Part shown: piece after piece, positions 58,873 to 64,000 of the stretch
Layout of the letters: each line of letters begins with the position of its first letter
Numbering within the stretch: position 1 is the first letter of the stretch
Origin: Agelas oroides
Taxonomy: Eukaryota > Porifera > Demospongiae > Agelasida > Agelasidae
Direction: 5' to 3'
NCBI GenBank assembly: GCA_949130485.1
Contig: OX422183.1
Span: 8,398,636-8,462,635 of the forward strand
DNA: 64,000 nucleotides
Notes under the pieces: model-generated
The model's database searches: none
What the model was told of the DNA's origin: nothing
What the model saw: the letters and a program-made list of their open reading frames with translations, nothing else
Translations under genes and position numbers: made by a program

Positions 58873-59990
58873 CAAAACTCAGTCCAAAAATCAGTCCATA
58901 CTCCAGTCCATGGTCCAGTCCAAAAAAAAAACCAAAAAAAAAAAAAAACACAGCAGTCTAACAAGATCCACAAACCAGATCAGATAGAGTCAATTACACA
59001 CACCAGAACACCAAAACACACAAACACACACAGACAGGAGTCTGCCAAGATCCAGAAACTGCATCAGATAGCATGATATAGTCAATTACTGTGTACATTA
59101 TCACCAATTAGTATCCATAAGAATGTTACTCATGTACAGTGTGTTGCCTGGTCTTATGTGGTAGCTGACATATAGCAACTAATCTGAGATAGGCGACATA
59201 ATAGCCTCCCACACACTGTCTACCCTTGTTTCTGAAACGGCAAAGGTGTATCAATTTGGTCCAAGAATTGTGTTACTCTTTGTTACTTTGTCTACCTAGA
59301 CGTTATTCACATAGACCAGGCCTTTCCCCAGTGTTTTTCAAGCCTACTTACATGTGAGTGGGTGCCTTACCAGTTTTAGTCAAATCATCTAGCTTTTCAG
59401 TCCACTCAGTATCAGTCAAAATTCAGTCCAAAAATCAGTCCATAGTCCAGTCCAGAACCAACACACACACACCACACAAAACACATACATGCATAACAAC
59501 TAGACACAGACTCATTCACAGGCTTTCTCAATCTCTAGTTTTGATTGCTTGCAGTATGCAAAGATGGACAGAGGGGCGAGCCTTTATTTATTTCGAGGCT
59601 AACTTCAATGGGAAAGAAAATGACTTGAATGCATGTGGTAACCATATCCTGAGCAGAGGTCAGACACAGTTGAACTTTACTAATTAAAAAGGCTGGGTCA
59701 TCACTAATTGATGTTGGATATTGCAAGGTAGAAAAGTTTTTTTTTTGTTTTTTTCTATGACGGGATTGGAAAGAATCAACTGTAGGACAGCTGATCTTAT
59801 CCTGCCCATAATAAATGATTAAAAGCAAAGCCACTACACACATCCAGGTTGTAAGCAGCAAGAGCACAAATGTTGACCGAGAGAAAAGATTTGAAGAGGG
59901 AATCAGGTGCATAATCTAGCTCTTACCAAAAAGGTAGTCTACAATCACTGGACTGGGTGGACTGGAGTGGTGGACAGGACTGGTGGACTG
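58873..59990. repeat. Region bounded by CAGTCCA motif clusters in opposite orientation
   Basis: CAGTCCA-like units cluster at about 58873-58922 (followed by poly-A and CA-rich DNA) and again at about 59398-59456 (followed by CA-rich DNA). The complementary GGACTG units cluster at about 59948-59990. Inverted clusters suggest subterminal repeats of one or two nested elements. The segment at about 59858-59922 resembles 6420-6542. A minus-strand open frame of 125 codons inside is not supported as a gene. Confidence 0.5.
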
Positions 59991-61087
59991 ACATAAAATC
60001 AATTTTGTGCTCTCTAATTAACCTTACTCCTGTAGGTTTAGCCACGATGCATTTTAGTCTTCATAAACCTTGACATGCAAGACTTAAGTGATGAACTGTA
60101 ATGCTACAACAGTGGTGAGGCCTCACTTTACTTTGTGCTTAGTGTGCAGTATGGTGGGAAGTAGTTTCAGTCTCTCACCCAGGTTCCTTTTTTTTTTCTG
60201 GAAACTGCAACTTTCTATTGTGTAGACAACTGTCTGAGTACAGGTCTTTTGTGAAAGCTCTATGGTCATTAGCTACATGTGACACTTTCAGTTGGATAAA
60301 TGACGTGTATGCTTGTTAATAAGCTTTGAGTACACTGTAATGCCTAATCTGTGTTATCAGAGTGTTGTGAATGGCTTTTGTTGACCAGGGTGAATTTGAA
60401 GCTGTAGTGTGTCCGTTAGTGGATGTGGCGGTTAGTGGAGCGATATAAATTGAGCGTGGGCGTACGATTAGTCCGAAGGCCCCACTCATTTCCGGTTTGC
60501 GCTGCGTGCAATGCGCGGTCCAGTTGCGCCAACGTTCGCTGCACCGTGCTTCGGTATTCTTTTTTCTGTTGATTTGTGAAGTTTGTCTATACCTATATAT
60601 GAAGTTGATGTACACTGTGTACTGGCTTAGTACTGCATTATCTTTGTCTTCTGAAAATCTTTTCCGGTGTGTCATCTGGAAGTGCTGTTGCAAGAAATTA
60701 CATGGCTAAATAAGAGCCTTGCACAAAGCAAAAAGTGCAGCTTCCTTGTGACTACTTTTCCTTATACATTATGGCCACAATCCTTGGGAATCCCTTCTGC
60801 ATGCAACTTGTGTACAACTATAATTTCTTTTGCTGGTTGTCAAGAAACGTAATTGATATGCACATGATGAACAGTGATACAATAAGTATAGAAAAACAGT
60901 GATATAGCAGATGACTGGTTTAAGTTTGTGGGGACATAATCATTACTATAAATCATCAGAATGATAGTGTCATATATTATTCATTCATGACTAGTACCTC
61001 AAATTTAATGGGCAATTTATGTATTTTGTTATTCATTACAGTCATGATTGCTAATTGATTGTATTCCTGCATGCATGCACATGCGTA
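59991..61087. other. Stretch without gene; CpG-rich patch near 60.45 kb
   Basis: At about 60400-60560 the sequence is much richer in CpG than its surroundings (for example GAGCGTGGGCGTACGATTAG), and GATATAAATT lies at about 60442. This could be a promoter of an unrecognised plus-strand transcript. No coding exon could be assigned, so this is only a suggestion. Confidence 0.3.
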
Positions 61088-63929
61088 TCAAAGAGTCTTC
61101 TCGTCATACATAGCTTTTCCCATGTACCAGTCAATATTGTATGCTTCAACTATTACTGAGATCATGGCCTGCAAGTATAGGAAAGAATAGGCATAGTATG
61201 AAAAAGTGAAACACAGGCTGTAATTTCTAATGTACCTCAGGCCAGAGCACCATCTTAGCAACTCTGGAATGTGGATATGAGTGCCCACATTTGACATCTT
61301 CTGCAATTGCACAGAGATATAGAAAAACTTCATTTATCTGCATGCATGGGAAGAGAGTGTCTGGATCACTCTAATACAAGGTAATGAGTCCGTGATATAG
61401 AGCTTACAATGATTGAATTTGTAAAGGGCCATGGATTTTCTGGCAGGGATATCTCTTTAAGAGTTTTGCAGATGTTCAATGATGGCCCATAAGGACTTTT
61501 CATCGGTTGAGCTGCCAGTATTCTGAGTTGAATCTGTATTAGATTGTCAAGTTTAGTACAGAACACATGCACACAATGACATGAACTTCAATACCTCAGT
61601 GTACTTTAAGGCTTTGTGTATCACAGCCCTTGGAATATCACCATCCCTACAGTAACATGAATTCAATTGTGAGTGATGCTATAGACATTATTACTTGTTC
61701 CATACTTTTGTGGAGGTCCAAGACTTGAAGTGACTAGCTGCTGCATTGTGTGAATGTAGCATCTTTTTCGAGTTGTGAAGTGGAACAATTGCTCATCACT
61801 GGGAACTCTTTTGGCCTCCTCTGAAAACTCAGGTATTAGCATAGGTATATCTACAGATAATAAAGTGTACAAATATGTCTGCAAATCAATGCATAATTAT
61901 GTTGACGGAAGTTTTAGATTGTGAATAACCTTCCAATGAATGCCCTCCCTCATTGTCACTGCTTCCATTTGATTCAGAGGTATCAGTGTATGTATCCATG
62001 TCACAATCACCTCCTGTGGGTGCAAATCAGGATATCAAATTATTATTAATTGTAGATAACTTTTCTAAAAAGTCAATGTAGTAGTAATACCATTACTGTC
62101 CTGCATTTCTCCATCCTACAAAAAAGGCAGAGAGTACAGTCTAATTAAATGAAAATGGTAATTAGAAGTAATAAATTGAAAATTATCCGCATATTTAGGC
62201 TCCTCCCCAGTTTTTGCATACTGGATGCAACAAAAGCTGGGGACAAGCTGTATAGGATGAGCCTAATGTTAATATTCAATTCAAAGTGTCTGGATTCCAA
62301 CACAAGATGAGCTGATCAGGGTTGCATGTGAAAAAAGGAAACAATTATTATGTCCGTGAAATTCTACTAATCTATGGCATATTAGGAAATTATAATGCTT
62401 TGGCTTAGCTTTGATGTTACAATCTACTTTCTTACTATGTCTTCATGTCACTATAAAGACTGTAAGGGTAGTGATGTATGTAGCAGGTCAGAACAACATG
62501 CTTTTATATTTGTGATAGCTATTGAGACTAAAACCATAGTCTTAACAGCAAGCATGCACTATGCCAAAAACCAGAAATAGTTTTTGCTGCAAAGTGTTAA
62601 CACTTATAACTGTTGTGCTTTCAATCACGTGAAACAATTAATTTTAACTCTATTATCAATTTGGTTGTGGCTATACCTGAAATGTTTTGGTAAAAGTAAT
62701 TGTCAGGTTTGTGGACAACTCTGCCTTCAGCTTCTCATATCCATTCTCTGCCTGAACCATTTCAGGCTTAGTGACTGGGCTGTACAGAAGGAACATGAGC
62801 TGGTAGTGTATGTTGTACATAGTTAACTGCATGTAAGTATACCTCATTATTATCTCTTTCAGTAACCACTGTCTGACATATGCCTGAGTTGGCTAAAGAA
62901 CAGTGAAATATTAGTATTCATGCAAAAGCGTCCCGAAAAGCTTATACAAAGTGTGTACCTCAAAAGCAATCTTTTCACCGCGAGTTATGCATGCTGCAAA
63001 CTGTAGAGGAATACATAACTGCAAGTGTTGTTGAGATCTGCAACAGTATTACCTAATTACCTTGCAGATAAACACTCCACAGTCATCACTATTCTGTTGC
63101 TGGGGTAGGCTCTAAAAATGTTAAGAAGTGTAGCTTTAGACTGAAGGCATAGCCTTACAAATACATATATACACACCAGCTTTGCTTGCATTCGCCAACT
63201 GCAAGGATTCTGTACGTAACCTTCTTCCTTGTAGATCAAGCATAGCACTTCCCTATAAGTATAAAATATAAGCCAAATCATATGGCATTTCACAATTAAC
63301 ATACTATACATATACGCACCCGATCATTGCCATGACATTGGTGTATGGACTTCTTGAAGAAGTCCGGTCACCCATATAAGAGTCATATGAGTATATAGTT
63401 TTCCTTTCAATGTCATACACCTGTACACATTTACAAATGCATTTTTTGAAAATACAAAATATTAAGATCAAAGAATTATATCCTACCAACAATATCCAGT
63501 GATATCCCAAGTTCACGGGAATCAGTAGCTTTTGAATGCTCGTGATATCCTGTGGAAGACAAGCAGGATACATGCTGGCACTCAGCAGGCAATGACATGC
63601 AGACCTACCACTCCTACTGAAATTCTTACAAGGATTTGAATTTGAGTGTTGTGAAGTTTTAAGCAATAATTATGAACTGACCTTGACGTATGCAGCTAAT
63701 GTGTTTGAAGCTTTACCCCAACGCTTCCACCTTTGCACAGCCTCATAGAAGAAGGATGAGGTACAGACCACTTTCTTTGCAAAGGATCTCTTCACAAGTG
63801 AAAGCTATATATTTTGAAGTGTAAAATAACGTGATTAAGTTAACTGTAATGCCACTTTGAGCAATGGTCTACCTTCGCCACTCTGTCACATTCTTCTTGA
63901 TTCAGAAGTTGTAAAAAGAAGTTGATAAC
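61088..63929 (-). CDS. Ulp1/SENP-like C48 cysteine protease gene, 5'-incomplete, ~15 exons
   Basis: Minus-strand exons with GT-AG borders and continuous phase: 63929-63873, 63804-63682, 63549-63487, 63420-63320, 63252-63177, 63111-63061, 63000-62959, 62892-62843, 62779-62677, 62115-62091, 62013-61930, 61850-61706, 61646-61595, 61533-61408, 61300-~61236 (or on to a stop at 61088). The N-terminal part reads VINFFLQLLNQEE, FFYEAVQRWKRWGK, IPVNLGYHWILL, VYDIERKTIYSYDSYMG and QQNSDDCGVFICK. This is the papain-like Ulp1 fold with catalytic His (GYHW), Asp (YDSYMG), oxyanion Gln and Cys (DCGVF), which cleaves SUMO or related ubiquitin-like modifiers. About 190 extra residues follow the catalytic domain, beginning with an acidic Ser/Asp-rich stretch, an unusual extension. 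Exons upstream of 63929 lie outside the window. Confidence 0.8.
62195..62266. mobile_element. 72-bp foldback element in a protease intron
   Basis: Starts TTAGGCTCCTCCCCAG and ends GGATGAGCCTAA. Inner pairs CCCCAG and CTGGGG, and TTTTTGCATAC and GCAACAAAA, give an imperfect hairpin over the whole length. It lies in the intron between the exons at 62677 and 62115. No target duplication is clear. Confidence 0.5.
63061..63111 (-). CDS. Protease exon with oxyanion Gln and catalytic Cys
   Basis: A 51-base exon, acceptor ATTTTTAG and donor TGCAAG|GTAATT, phase 0. It encodes SLPQQQNSDDCGVFICK, with the D-C-G-V-F nucleophile motif and an upstream Gln at the expected distance. The next exon (63000-62959) gives FAACITRGEKIAFE, the typical continuation. 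A second possible acceptor would add six residues (LCIPLQ) in frame. Confidence 0.8.
63320..63420 (-). CDS. Protease exon with catalytic Asp
   Basis: A 101-base exon, acceptor GTGTACAG and donor ATCGG|GTGCGT, phase 0 in and 2 out. It encodes VYDIERKTIYSYDSYMGDR and continues to VMAMI. The YDS motif holds the catalytic aspartate of the C48 triad. Confidence 0.8.
63487..63549 (-). CDS. Protease exon with catalytic His
   Basis: A 63-base exon, acceptor CTTCCACAG and donor TTGTTG|GTAGGA, phase 0 on both sides. It encodes DITSIQKLLIPVNLGYHWILL. The PVNLG.HW pattern is the histidine motif of Ulp1/SENP proteases. Confidence 0.8.
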
Positions 63930-64000
63930 CTGCAAGTTGATATTCCCTACTGTGAGCATACGAAATTGCTCTGTGCATGTATTTAGCTAGTTAAAATTTC

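Noticed and set aside
59535-59912. Minus-strand 125-codon frame with a hydrophobic N-terminal stretch
   Set aside because: It lies in repeat-like DNA related to about 6420-6542, has no splice or promoter context, and matches no recognisable family.

Overview
The window is animal (eukaryotic) genomic DNA. Coding sequence sits in short exons with GT-AG introns, there are many small inverted-repeat transposons, and no operons. The gene families (a ROCO GTPase with two C-terminal Death-like domains, fibronectin III exons, a SUMO-protease-like gene) and the dense non-autonomous elements fit a demosponge best. That assignment is an inference and no search was run.

Layout. (1) 1-4.7 kb: three plus-strand fibronectin III exons (1321-1635, 1789-2079, 2804-3112), two of them followed by a decayed partial copy, then a Thr/Pro-rich stalk-like exon (4563-~4670). 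(2) 4.7-8.6 kb: nested and adjacent transposons with clear terminal inverted repeats (TIRs) and target-site duplications (TSDs). (3) 8.6-46.7 kb: one tandem satellite of about 465-470 bp monomers, some 72 of which keep a common plus-strand motif. It contains higher-order blocks (934-bp dimers, 1416-bp trimers) and five inserted elements of four kinds, one of which carries a frameshifted HIRAN-like reading frame. (4) 48.5-53.2 kb: six plus-strand exons encoding Roc-COR GTPase, Death-like domain, Pro/His/Tyr-rich linker, Death-like domain. (5) 54.7-56.8 kb: a decayed plus-strand gene of a repetitive-looking family. (6) 57.2-58.3 kb: a histone H4 pseudogene (minus strand) with promoter elements and the histone 3' stem-loop intact, beside a transposon with 142-bp perfect inverted arms. 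(7) 61.1-64 kb: a minus-strand Ulp1/SENP-like C48 protease gene of about 15 exons with an unusual C-terminal extension; its 5' end lies beyond the window.

The most unusual signal is in the satellite. Every well-preserved monomer has, on the plus strand, a pyrimidine-rich tract ending in CAG or TAG, then exactly three bases, then GTAAG. The flanks are near-invariant, but the three bases take 14 different values by my count. This looks like a repeated 3' splice site and 5' splice site enclosing a 3-nt exon. The array lies between plus-strand exons of compatible phase (fibronectin/Thr-rich side and ROCO side), so it could be one giant intron. That is a hypothesis; a recombination-like dyad or simple array drift are alternatives.
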